Source of the DNA: Acidobacteriota bacterium
Lineage (GTDB): Bacteria > Acidobacteriota > Vicinamibacteria > Vicinamibacterales > JAFNAJ01
Assembly (NCBI GenBank): GCA_023384575.1
Contig: JAHDVP010000037.1
Location: forward strand, 1-54,934
Direction: 5' to 3'
Length of the DNA stretch: 54,934 nucleotides
The notes beneath the pieces are model-generated. The model searched no databases, was not told the DNA's origin, and was given only the letters and a program-made list of their open reading frames with translations. The translations under genes were made by a program, and so were the position numbers. This document shows positions 1 to 8,051 of the stretch, piece after piece; within the stretch, counting starts at the first letter, position 1, and each line of letters starts with the position of its first letter.

Positions 1-9
1 AATCGGGCG

Positions 10-15
10 TATACT
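10..15 (+). promoter_or_regulatory. -10 box for the secreted STN-like protein gene
   Basis: TATACT lies 22 bases before the ATG at 38. An AGGTG at about 29-33 could serve as ribosome binding site. The window starts too close to judge a -35 box. Confidence 0.45.
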
Positions 16-37
16 GAGGGTTGCCAGCAGGTGCACC

Positions 38-1018
38 ATGAAGAAGCTCATCCTCGGGCTCGGACTCGCGGTGGCCCTTGCCGCACCGGTCGCTCCCGCG
101 GCCGCTGACGGCGTCTCCATCACCCTGCGCGACGGCCTCGTCACGATCGTGGCCGACAACGCCACGCCCCGGCAGATTCTCGCCGAGTGGGCACGAGTCG
201 GCCAGGTGAAGGTGGTCAACGGCGACAAGCTGCCCGGGGGGCCGATTACGCTCCGCCTCGACGACGTGCCCGAGCGCCAGGCGCTCGACACGATCCTGCG
301 CAGCGCCGCCGGCTTCATGGTGGCCGACCGCGCGGCGTACGTCGCCGATGCCTCCCGCTTCGACCGCATCATGGTGCTGCCGACGAGCAACGCCCCGGCG
401 GCGGCGCCGGTGAGTGCCGCGGGGCGACGCGGCCCGGTGTTCCCGCAGCCCGCCATGCAGCCCACCGAAGACGTCGTCGCGAATCCCGACATGATGGTCG
501 GCGAAGACAACATGACCGTCGACGACCCGCAGTCGCAGGGGCAGCCCATGGCACCGGTCGTCTCGCCCTACCGCGGCATGAACATCACGACCGACGGCCA
601 GGGCCAGCCGCCCGAGACGAACTTCGACTACGCCAACCCGCAGCGGATGTTCGAGGAGCGCCGCCGGCAGATGCTCGAACAGCAGGGCCTCGACCCGACC
701 GACCCGACGATGATGCCGGCGCAGCCGGGACTGGTGCCGGCGCCAGCGCCGGGCGGCACCCAGGCATTTCCCGGGGCGCCCATCGGAGCCACGCGGCCGG
801 GCGAGATCGTCAACCCTCCCACGCCGCCGTCGACGCCCGGCGCGCCGACGACGCCGCCGGCCGGGTTCAACCCGTACAACCTCGGGCCCTATGGCCTGCC
901 CGTGGGGGCGGCCCCTGGCACGGGTACGACGCCGCAGATGGAGCCCGACCGCGCGAAGTACATCAACCCGTACGCTCCGCAGCCGACGCCGAAGCCGCCC
1001 GACAGGCAGGATGACTGA
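38..1018 (+). CDS. Secreted Pro-rich protein with STN/secretin-like N-terminal domain
   Basis: A clear Sec signal peptide (KK, hydrophobic stretch, AAA cleavage site near residue 23) marks a 326-residue exported protein. Residues 25-95 look like a secretin/TonB short N-terminal (STN) fold: an N-terminal strand pair, then 'DDVPERQALDTILRSAAGF', the usual helix after 'DVP..QAL'. From about residue 110 to the end it is low-complexity, rich in Pro, Gly, Ala and Thr, so probably extended and disordered in the periplasm. There is no secretin pore domain. The ATG of the next gene overlaps its stop by 8 bases, so the two are translationally coupled. Role unknown. A periplasmic interaction or scaffold protein for the glycan machinery is possible. 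Confidence 0.75.
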   Translation: MKKLILGLGLAVALAAPVAPAAADGVSITLRDGLVTIVADNATPRQILAEWARVGQVKVVNGDKLPGGPITLRLDDVPERQALDTILRSAAGFMVADRAAYVADASRFDRIMVLPTSNAPAAAPVSAAGRRGPVFPQPAMQPTEDVVANPDMMVGEDNMTVDDPQSQGQPMAPVVSPYRGMNITTDGQGQPPETNFDYANPQRMFEERRRQMLEQQGLDPTDPTMMPAQPGLVPAPAPGGTQAFPGAPIGATRPGEIVNPPTPPSTPGAPTTPPAGFNPYNLGPYGLPVGAAPGTGTTPQMEPDRAKYINPYAPQPTPKPPDRQDD

Positions 1019-1718
1019 CGCCGGCCCGTCGGTGCGCGAAGGCGAGTACGCGCGGCGCGGCGAGTACCATCGCGCGCCCGACCGTCACTGGGACTATCTC
1101 CCGACCTACCTCGCGAAGATCGCCTTCGTTCGCCAGTACCTCGATCGCCTGCCACCCGCGACGCGCGTGCTCGACGCGGGCTGCGGCGAGGGCGTGCTCG
1201 TCGAGGAGTACGCCGGTCGACTGGCCATCGAGGGCCTCGACGCGAACTACGAGTCGGCGCACGTTCGCCGCGGGTCGCTCCTGGCCTTGCCCTGGGACGC
1301 GTCGGCGTTCGACCGGGCGCTCTGTCTCGACGTGCTCGAGCACCTGGCCTACGAGGACCAGCCCCGCGCGCTGGCCGAACTGCACCGCGTCGTCAGGCCC
1401 GGCGGCGAGCTGCTCGTCACGGTCCCGAATCTCGCCCACCTGCAGTCGCGGGTCCACTTCCTGCTCACGGGTCGCCTCATCCGCACGGCGAGCGAGGTGA
1501 AGCATCCGGGCGACCGCCCGGCAGCCGAGTACATGCGCCTGTTCACCGCAGCCGGCTTTCGCGTGCTGCGACGCCGGGGGATCTTCCCGACGATCCCGGT
1601 GCTGACGGCGGCCATCCGCCGCCATCCCGTGGCCCTCGGCCCGGTCCACCGGTTCCTCACGGCGACGCTGCCGGTGCCCGGGTGGTGCTTCCTGAACCTG
1701 TTCGTGCTGGGACGGTAG
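1011..1718 (+). CDS. Class I SAM-dependent methyltransferase (type 11)
   Basis: A 235-residue soluble protein. The SAM-binding motif I 'VLDAGCGEG' is at residues 53-61, followed by the acidic motif 'EGLDANY', 'CLDVLEHL' (motif IV region) and 'LHRVVRPGGELLVTVPN', typical of Methyltransf_11. The substrate cannot be read from sequence; such enzymes in glycan clusters usually methylate sugars or lipid precursors. The ATG at 1011 overlaps the preceding stop. An upstream in-frame extension runs inside the previous gene and lacks homologous character, so I chose the short start. Confidence 0.85.
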   Translation: MTDAGPSVREGEYARRGEYHRAPDRHWDYLPTYLAKIAFVRQYLDRLPPATRVLDAGCGEGVLVEEYAGRLAIEGLDANYESAHVRRGSLLALPWDASAFDRALCLDVLEHLAYEDQPRALAELHRVVRPGGELLVTVPNLAHLQSRVHFLLTGRLIRTASEVKHPGDRPAAEYMRLFTAAGFRVLRRRGIFPTIPVLTAAIRRHPVALGPVHRFLTATLPVPGWCFLNLFVLGR

Positions 1719-1991
1719 CGAGGGTCGGGGGTACCCTTGATCCGACACTCGGCTGGCGGCCGGCGGCTGACGGCTACCGGCCACAACGCGGCAGATCACC
1801 GTCTGCTGCCTGAACGCTCGCCTTCACGGGAAGTGAGCCGAACGCCAGCGATTCACTCGTCGATTTCCCCAACCAGGCCGCCAGTTGCCGGCCGCGAGAT
1901 TGTCACACCGGTGCTGGACGGGGGACGGGCGCGAAGGCTGCCAGTTTCGGGCGGTATTCGAGGTAGTATTTCTCGTTTGGACCTCCGGCCG
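1719..1991. other. Intergenic region with degenerate heptamer repeats
   Basis: This 273-base gap holds five consecutive CGGCNNN heptamers (1750-1784) and partial copies of the same theme in inverted orientation near 1872-1893. A weak -10-like TAGTAT at 1964-1969 precedes the SGNH gene. The open frame that continues upstream of 1992 translates the repeat and is unlikely to be coding. Confidence 0.5.
1750..1784 (+). repeat. Degenerate heptanucleotide array (CGGCNNN x5)
   Basis: Five consecutive 7-mers, CGGCTGG, CGGCCGG, CGGCTGA, CGGCTAC and CGGCCAC, follow each other without a gap. The same phased pattern recurs at 4604-4631 and 54702-54736, always between genes. Confidence 0.65.
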
Positions 1992-3137
1992 ATGGCGCGC
2001 CGCGCCCTGCTCTTCACCGTCATCCTCGCCGCGCAGTTCGTGCTGTTCGAGGCGGGGCTGCGTCTGGCGGGCGGCTCGGAGGCGGCCCCGGAGTTCCAGG
2101 CGCTCTTCATGCGCGACCCGCGCGTCGGCCACCGGCTGCAGCCCGGGGCGACGGCGCACTTCCGGACGCGTGAATTCGCGACCGACATCGCGATCAACTC
2201 GGCTGGCGTGCGCGACGTCGAGTTCGGCCCCAAGGCGCCGGGCGAACGCCGCGTGGTGGTGCTCGGCGACTCGCTGGTGATGGCCGTGCAGGTCCCGCTC
2301 GAGCGGACCTTCGTCAAGCGGCTCGAGGCCCGGCTGAGTGCTTCCGACCCTGCTCGGACGTGGCGCGTGATCAACGCCGGCGTCCAGGGGTACGGCCCGG
2401 TCGAGACCTGGCTCTTCTACGATCACGTCGTTGCGGCGTTCGACCCCGATATCGTGCTGGTGGCGGTCTTCGTCGGCAACGACGCCATCGAGGCGTTCGA
2501 CTCGGCCGCCCGCGTCGAGCGCGACGGCCTCGTGGCCGAGGCGCTCGACGACACCGAGCGGTTCCTGCGCCGGGTCGTGCGGCAGAGCATGGTGCTCCAG
2601 ACGGTCAGGCTGCGCGTGCGGATGGTGCTCGACCGCGTGCGGGTGTCGCAGGCGGTCCCCGAGCGGCCGCTCGCGACGTACCTGGCGGATCCACCGAGCG
2701 ACGTGGCCGCCGGGCTCGACACCGCCGCTCGCTACCTTGGGAAGATCGCGGCGCGCGCCGAGGCCCAGGGGGCCCGCACGGGGCTGGTGCTGGTCCCGGC
2801 CCGCTTCCAGCTCGACGACGAAGACTACGGGCGCCTGCGCGACATCGTCGCCGCGACCGGCGCCTCGCTGGTGCGCGACGCCGCGACCGATCGGTTCGCG
2901 GCGGCCCTCGCGCCGCTCGGCCTGCCCGTGTTCGACCTGCTGCCGGCGCTGCGCGCGGACGCCGACCCCTCGAGTCTGTTCTTCAAGGAGAACGTGCACC
3001 TCACCGAACGCGGCCACGAGGTGGCGGCGGCGGCCCTCGAGGCCTTCATCCGCGGCGACGGCCTGCGCCCAACGGACGCGTACGCCGAGCGCGTCGCCGA
3101 CACGGCGCCCGACCGGAGGCCGGGCTCGCACCCCTAG
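1992..3137 (+). CDS. Membrane-anchored SGNH/GDSL-type hydrolase
   Basis: A 381-residue protein with an N-terminal signal anchor (MARRALLFTVILAAQFVLF), then a SGNH fold: block I 'VVVLGDSLVMA' with nucleophile Ser94, block II Gly in 'NAGVQGYGP', block III 'FVGNDAIE', and a C-terminal 'ENVHLTERGH' in place of the usual DxxH. Expected to act outside the membrane, adding or removing acyl groups on glycans. The gene ends 18 bases before an MBOAT acyltransferase gene, the classic pair for polysaccharide O-acetylation. I chose the ATG at 1992 because residues before it encode heptamer repeats and the hydrophobic anchor starts directly after it. Confidence 0.8.
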   Translation: MARRALLFTVILAAQFVLFEAGLRLAGGSEAAPEFQALFMRDPRVGHRLQPGATAHFRTREFATDIAINSAGVRDVEFGPKAPGERRVVVLGDSLVMAVQVPLERTFVKRLEARLSASDPARTWRVINAGVQGYGPVETWLFYDHVVAAFDPDIVLVAVFVGNDAIEAFDSAARVERDGLVAEALDDTERFLRRVVRQSMVLQTVRLRVRMVLDRVRVSQAVPERPLATYLADPPSDVAAGLDTAARYLGKIAARAEAQGARTGLVLVPARFQLDDEDYGRLRDIVAATGASLVRDAATDRFAAALAPLGLPVFDLLPALRADADPSSLFFKENVHLTERGHEVAAAALEAFIRGDGLRPTDAYAERVADTAPDRRPGSHP

Positions 3138-3155
3138 CGGGCGGGACCGACGCGG

Positions 3156-4580
3156 ATGGTCTTCAACTCCCTGCACTTCGCGGCGTTCTTCGTCGTGGTG
3201 TACGCGCTCTACCGCGCGCTGCCGCACCGCGCGCAGAACTGGCTGCTGCTCGTCTCGAGCTACTACTTCTACGCCGCGTGGGACTGGCGGTTCCTCGGTC
3301 TGCTCATCGGCTCGACGCTCGTCGACTACACCTGCGCCCGCGCCATTGCGCGCACGGCCGACCGGGGGCGGCGGAAGCGCTGGCTGCTCGTCAGCCTCGC
3401 CTTCAACCTGGGCGCACTCGGCTTCTTCAAGTACTTCAACTTCTTCGCCGACAGCTTCGCCGACCTCATCGGTCTGGTCGGCATGCGCGCGAGCGTCACG
3501 ACGCTCGACATCATCCTGCCGATCGGCATCTCGTTCTACACGTTCATGACGATCAGCTACGTCGTCGACGTGTACCGGCGCGACATCGCGCCGACCGACG
3601 ACCTGCTCGACTTCGCGGTGTTCGTGGCCTACTTCCCGCACCTCGTCGCGGGCCCGATCCTGCGCGCCGCGAAGCTCATCCCCCAGATCGCGGTGCCGCG
3701 GCGGATCACGGCCGAGCAGGTGACCGACGGCGCCTGGCTCGTCGCGTGGGGCCTCTTCCAGAAGATCTTCGTGGCCGACAACCTCGCGAAGGTCACCGAG
3801 GCGATCTTCGCGCCCGGCGCCTCCCCGACGGGCATCGACGTGCTGATTGGCGTCTACGCCTTCGCGTTCCAGATCTACGGCGATTTCGCCGGCTACTCGA
3901 ACATCGCCCGCGGCACCTCGAAGCTGATGGGGATCGAGCTCAACGTCAACTTCCTCTTTCCCTACTTCGTCCTGACGCCAAGCGCGTTCTGGCGGCACTG
4001 GCACATCAGCCTGTCGACGTGGCTGCGCGACTACCTGTACATTCCCCTCGGCGGCAACCGCGGAGGCAGCGAGTGGATCACGCGGCGCAACCTGATGATC
4101 ACGATGGGGCTCGGCGGCCTCTGGCACGGCGCCGCGTGGAACTTCGTGGTGTGGGGGCTCTACCAGGGCCTGGTGCTCGTGGTGTATCGGTGGGCGGAGG
4201 GCGTCGCGGCCCGCCTCGGCCGGCGGTTGCCCACGACGCTGACACCGGCGGCCCTGGCGCTCGGCGTGTTGATGTTCCACGTCACCTGCTACGGCTGGCT
4301 GATCTTCCGGGCCCGCTCGTTCGGGCAGATCGTGTCGATGACGGCGTCGCTCGTCGGCGATCCCACGTTCGGACCGGAGACGGCTCGTCACGCCTTGGCA
4401 CTCGCAGCCTATGCGGCGCCGCTGCTCGTCATCCACACGTTCGAGGCCTGGCGCGACGACCTGCTGGCGATCTTCCGTCTGCCGATGCCCTGGCGGTACG
4501 CCGTTTACGGGGCGATGTTGTACCTGATGGTGCTCTTCGGCGACTTCGGCGGCTCGGAGTTCATTTACTTCCAGTTCTGA
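3156..4580 (+). CDS. MBOAT family O-acyltransferase (AlgI-like)
   Basis: A 474-residue polytopic membrane protein with the hallmarks of the alginate O-acetyltransferase AlgI/DltB group: an N-terminal 'NWLLLVSSYYFYAAWDW' segment, the central 'FWRHWHISLSTWLRDYLYIP' block, and 'GLGGLWHGAAWNFVVWG' with the catalytic-type His. These proteins move an acyl group across the membrane to an extracytoplasmic partner. The preceding SGNH hydrolase gene is the obvious partner. The length matches the family. Acyl group and acceptor glycan are unknown. Confidence 0.93.
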   Translation: MVFNSLHFAAFFVVVYALYRALPHRAQNWLLLVSSYYFYAAWDWRFLGLLIGSTLVDYTCARAIARTADRGRRKRWLLVSLAFNLGALGFFKYFNFFADSFADLIGLVGMRASVTTLDIILPIGISFYTFMTISYVVDVYRRDIAPTDDLLDFAVFVAYFPHLVAGPILRAAKLIPQIAVPRRITAEQVTDGAWLVAWGLFQKIFVADNLAKVTEAIFAPGASPTGIDVLIGVYAFAFQIYGDFAGYSNIARGTSKLMGIELNVNFLFPYFVLTPSAFWRHWHISLSTWLRDYLYIPLGGNRGGSEWITRRNLMITMGLGGLWHGAAWNFVVWGLYQGLVLVVYRWAEGVAARLGRRLPTTLTPAALALGVLMFHVTCYGWLIFRARSFGQIVSMTASLVGDPTFGPETARHALALAAYAAPLLVIHTFEAWRDDLLAIFRLPMPWRYAVYGAMLYLMVLFGDFGGSEFIYFQF

Positions 4581-4603
4581 TGCGGAGAATCCGATCGGCC
4601 TGC

Positions 4604-4631
4604 GGCTGGCGACTGGCGGCTGGCGGCCCTG
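4604..4631 (+). repeat. Degenerate heptanucleotide array (CGGCNNN x4)
   Basis: The gap between the MBOAT and flippase genes contains CGGCTGG, CGACTGG, CGGCTGG and CGGCCCT in perfect 7-base phase, the same theme as at 1750-1784. Confidence 0.6.
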
Positions 4632-4695
4632 ACGGTCGTTCGGCGCGTCGGCCCGACGGGGAGTCCGCGCGACGGGCGGCGGAGGGTAGACCGAC

Positions 4696-6240
4696 GTGGC
4701 CCGCCTGACCGGCTTCGTCCGCAACCTGGCCGTCTACGGCCTTGGTGACGTCGCGACGAACCTCGTCAGCTTCCTGCTGCTGCCGGTCTACGTGCGGCAC
4801 CTCTCGACGACCGACTACGGCGTCATCGGCCTGCTGCTCGGCGTCGAGGTGATGGCGAAGATCCTCTTCCGCTTCGGCCTCGACGCGTCGTTCATGCGGC
4901 TGTTCTTCGACTGCCCCGACGAGCGCGCGCGGCAGCGCCTGGCGAGCACGATCTTCCTCTTCCTCGCCGCCACCGGAGGGCTGGTGCTGTTGCCGGCTCT
5001 TGGCTTCGCCCCGTGGCTGTCGGCCTGGCTCTTCGGAGTCGGTGGCTACACGCTGGTGTTCCAGTTGGCCCTCGTGAACATCTTCGTGATGGGATTCAGC
5101 TTCATTCCCTTTCACGTGATGCGCATCGAGGGCCGCTCGGGCGAGTTCACCAGCCTGACGTTCGCGCGCTCGCTCTCCACCCTTGTCGTCAGGCTGCTGC
5201 TCGTCGTCGGCGTGGGCATGGGCGTGCTGGGCGTCGTGCTGGCCGACATCCTCGTCTCGGTCGCGGTGACCGTGGTCCTCCTGCCCAGGTACACGGCGCT
5301 GCTGCGGCCGATGTTCTCCCGCACACTGCTCGGCGAGGCGCTCGCCTTCGGACTGCCCAGGCTGCCCCACGGGCTCGCGCACCAGGTCATCGCGGTCGCC
5401 GACCGCTACGTGCTCCGCCTGTTCGTGCCGCTCGCCGACCTCGGCGTCTACACCATCGGAATGACGTTCGGCCTCGCGATGAAGCTCTTCCTGAGCGCGT
5501 TCGAGTACGCCTGGGCGCCGTTCTACTTCGCGACGATGAAGGAGGATCACGCCAAGGCGACCTTCCGCCGCGTGACGACCTGGGGCGTGATGGTGCTCGT
5601 GTGGCTCGCCGTGGGCCTCTCGGCCGTGGGGGGCGACGTCGTGCGCCTGATGACCGTGCCCGAGTTCTACCGCGCGGCCGACGTCATCCCCTGGGTCGCG
5701 CTCGGCGTGCTGCTCCAGGGCGTCTACCTCCTGACCTCGATCGGGCTCAACATCACCAAGAACACGAAGTACTATCCGGTCTCGACGGGGCTCGCGGCCT
5801 CAGTCAGCGTCGCCGCCAACTTCCTGCTCGTTCCGAAGTTCGGCATCGTCGGCGCGGCCTGCTCGAACGCGCTGGCGTACGGCGTGCTGGCGGCCTCGGC
5901 GTTCTGGTTCGCGCAGCGGGTCTATCCGATGAAGTACGACCTGCGGCGGATCGGGATGACGCTCGTCGCAGGGCCCCTCGTGCTCGCGCTCGTCGTGTTC
6001 GCCGTGCCGGACGACCTGCCTGCGCTGTGGAGCGCCGTCGCGCGGGGCGGCACGGTGGTGGTCGCGTATCCGGTCCTGCTCTTCGTCATGGGCTTCGGCA
6101 CCTGGCACGACCTCGTGCGGCTCGCAGGGCTGCTGCCGCAGGTGGCCGGCGTGGGCCGCGTGCGTCGGTCGGCCGACACCTCGGAAAAGGTGAGTGTCCC
6201 CTTTTCGTCGGGCGAGCCGCCGCCACGGGCAGACGCATGA
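4696..6240 (+). CDS. Oligosaccharide flippase (Wzx/MOP superfamily)
   Basis: A 514-residue protein with about 12-14 hydrophobic segments and a typical start, 'VYGLGDVATNLVSFLLLPVY', in which the first helix leads into the 'YVRHLSTTDYGVIGLL' loop of polysaccharide biosynthesis exporters. It should flip undecaprenyl-linked glycan from the cytoplasmic to the periplasmic leaflet. It starts with GTG at 4696. Its stop overlaps the ATG of the next gene (ATGA), so the two are coupled. The cytoplasmic tail beyond about residue 480 is hydrophilic. Confidence 0.88.
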   Translation: MARLTGFVRNLAVYGLGDVATNLVSFLLLPVYVRHLSTTDYGVIGLLLGVEVMAKILFRFGLDASFMRLFFDCPDERARQRLASTIFLFLAATGGLVLLPALGFAPWLSAWLFGVGGYTLVFQLALVNIFVMGFSFIPFHVMRIEGRSGEFTSLTFARSLSTLVVRLLLVVGVGMGVLGVVLADILVSVAVTVVLLPRYTALLRPMFSRTLLGEALAFGLPRLPHGLAHQVIAVADRYVLRLFVPLADLGVYTIGMTFGLAMKLFLSAFEYAWAPFYFATMKEDHAKATFRRVTTWGVMVLVWLAVGLSAVGGDVVRLMTVPEFYRAADVIPWVALGVLLQGVYLLTSIGLNITKNTKYYPVSTGLAASVSVAANFLLVPKFGIVGAACSNALAYGVLAASAFWFAQRVYPMKYDLRRIGMTLVAGPLVLALVVFAVPDDLPALWSAVARGGTVVVAYPVLLFVMGFGTWHDLVRLAGLLPQVAGVGRVRRSADTSEKVSVPFSSGEPPPRADA

Positions 6241-8051
6241 TTCGCCCACCGGCGCCCACGTCTCGGCTCGAGTGGATCGCGTTGGCCGCCATCGCGCTGG
6301 TCGCGGCCGGCCTCCGGTCGCGCAGTCTCGACTTCGGCCTGCCCGCCGTCTACAACCCCGACGAGATCGCCATCCTGTCGCGGTCGCTGGCCTTCGCCAC
6401 CGGCGATCTCAACCCGCGCAACTTCCTCTACCCCACCTTCTTCTTCTACGCCCTCTTCGGCTGGATCGGCCTCTCGTTCGTCTGGCGATGGCTGACCGGC
6501 AGCGTGGCCTCGACGTCGGCCTTCCAGACGGAGTTCTTCACCGACCCCTCGGCCATCTATCTCGCAGGGCGCACGCTGGGGGTCGTCTGCGGCGTGGCCG
6601 GGGTCGTCGCGGTGTGGGCGCTCGGTCGCCGGCTGCTCGGCCCGCGCGGCGGCCTCGTCGCCGCGCTCTTCCTGGCCGTCATGCCGGTCGCCGTGATCGA
6701 CGCACACTACATCAAGCACGACGTGCCGGTCACGCTCGCCGTCGTCGTCGCGCACCTGGCGATGACGAGACTTTTCACCGCTCCTGCGCCCGGCCCTCGC
6801 CTGACGGCGTCGGGCTCGACCGCGGCACCGGGGCGCGGAGCGCTGCTTGCGGCCGGCGCGGCCTGCGGTGTGGCGTTCTCCACGCACTACTACACCATCT
6901 TCCTCGCCCTGCCGCTCGGCCTGGCGGCATGGTGGTCGGCGCAGGGACGACCCCGGGCCGATCTCGTGCGCGCGTTCATCGGGGCCGGCGTGTCGGCGGC
7001 CGTGGTCTTCTTCGCGCTCTCACCGTTCCTGCTCGTCGAACCCGCCACCGCCTGGCGCGACATCGTCGCCAACCGTCAGATCGTCGTCGATCGGTCGGGA
7101 GCCGGCAGCGGGCGGCTGTTCGCGAGCGCCGGCGAGTATGCGGTCATGCTGTGGCGCGACGGCGCCAGGCCGCCGATCGTGGCGCTGGCCGTGGTCGGAT
7201 GGCTCGCCTGGCGGCGCCGCCAGCCGGGCATCGCGCTGTGGACCCTGATCTTCCCGGTCGCGTTCCTGCTCTTCATCACGAACACCGTCGCGGCTGCGCG
7301 CTACCTGAACCCGGTGCTGCCGTTCGTTGCGCTGTGGGCGGCGGCCGGGGTGCTGGCCCTCGCCGAGCGGCTGCGCACCAGGGAAGCACTCGCGACGGCC
7401 CTCGTCGCGCTGCTCGCCTCGGCATCGGCCGCGCGCGCATCGTGGCACGTCGGCACGTTCTTCGGGCAGGACGACACGCGAACGCTCGCGCAGCGCTTCA
7501 TCGAAGCGCACGTCCCCGACGGCGCGAGCGTCCTGGTCCAGCCGTACTCGGTGCAGCTCGCGCAGTCACGTGCCAGCCTCGAGGAAGCCCTGCGATCCAC
7601 GATTGGCGACCCGAGCCGCGCGTCGACGAAGTTCGCCCTTCGGCTGGCCCTCGACCCGTGGCCATCGCCAGCCTACCGCACGATCTACCTGGGCGACGGC
7701 GGCCTCGACGTCGACAAGATCTACGTCAGCTACGAGGCCTTCAGCGAGGGCACCCTCGACGCCCTGCGACGACTCGACATCGACTACGTCGTCCTGAAGC
7801 GCTACGACGATCCGCTCACGAGGCGCGTCGCCGACGCACTCGAGCGCGAGGCCGACCGGTTCGCGATCTTCTCGCCGTTCAAGGACGACGCGGCGCGGGG
7901 TCACCTGCGGACGATCGAACCCTACCTGCACAACACGCACACGCCCATCCACCCGGCGCTCGAGCGGCCGGGACCGATGATGGAAATCTGGAAGGTCAGG
8001 CCACCTCAGGGCGAGGAGGCCGGCGCACCGGCGCCTTCTTCGGGGGGCTGA
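6237..8051 (+). CDS. GT39-like polytopic glycosyltransferase (ArnT/PMT type)
   Basis: 604 residues: an N-terminal multi-spanning domain with the 'NPDE' motif (Asp42/Glu43, the conserved acidic pair of the first extracytoplasmic loop of PMT/ArnT enzymes), 'PVAVIDAHYIKHDVPVTL', and a soluble C-terminal part from about residue 420. Such enzymes take sugar from a polyprenyl-phosphate donor on the periplasmic side. The start overlaps the flippase stop by four bases. The 3' end overlaps the convergent TPR gene by 46 bases. Donor and acceptor are not evident. Confidence 0.85.
   Translation: MIRPPAPTSRLEWIALAAIALVAAGLRSRSLDFGLPAVYNPDEIAILSRSLAFATGDLNPRNFLYPTFFFYALFGWIGLSFVWRWLTGSVASTSAFQTEFFTDPSAIYLAGRTLGVVCGVAGVVAVWALGRRLLGPRGGLVAALFLAVMPVAVIDAHYIKHDVPVTLAVVVAHLAMTRLFTAPAPGPRLTASGSTAAPGRGALLAAGAACGVAFSTHYYTIFLALPLGLAAWWSAQGRPRADLVRAFIGAGVSAAVVFFALSPFLLVEPATAWRDIVANRQIVVDRSGAGSGRLFASAGEYAVMLWRDGARPPIVALAVVGWLAWRRRQPGIALWTLIFPVAFLLFITNTVAAARYLNPVLPFVALWAAAGVLALAERLRTREALATALVALLASASAARASWHVGTFFGQDDTRTLAQRFIEAHVPDGASVLVQPYSVQLAQSRASLEEALRSTIGDPSRASTKFALRLALDPWPSPAYRTIYLGDGGLDVDKIYVSYEAFSEGTLDALRRLDIDYVVLKRYDDPLTRRVADALEREADRFAIFSPFKDDAARGHLRTIEPYLHNTHTPIHPALERPGPMMEIWKVRPPQGEEAGAPAPSSGG

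Noticed and set aside
1824-4724. A very long open frame (966 codons) on the minus strand
   Set aside because: It lies opposite the SGNH and MBOAT genes, which have clear motifs. Its translation is Arg/His/Glu/Pro-rich, as expected of an antisense frame in high-GC DNA. The same reasoning removes other long antisense frames across the window.
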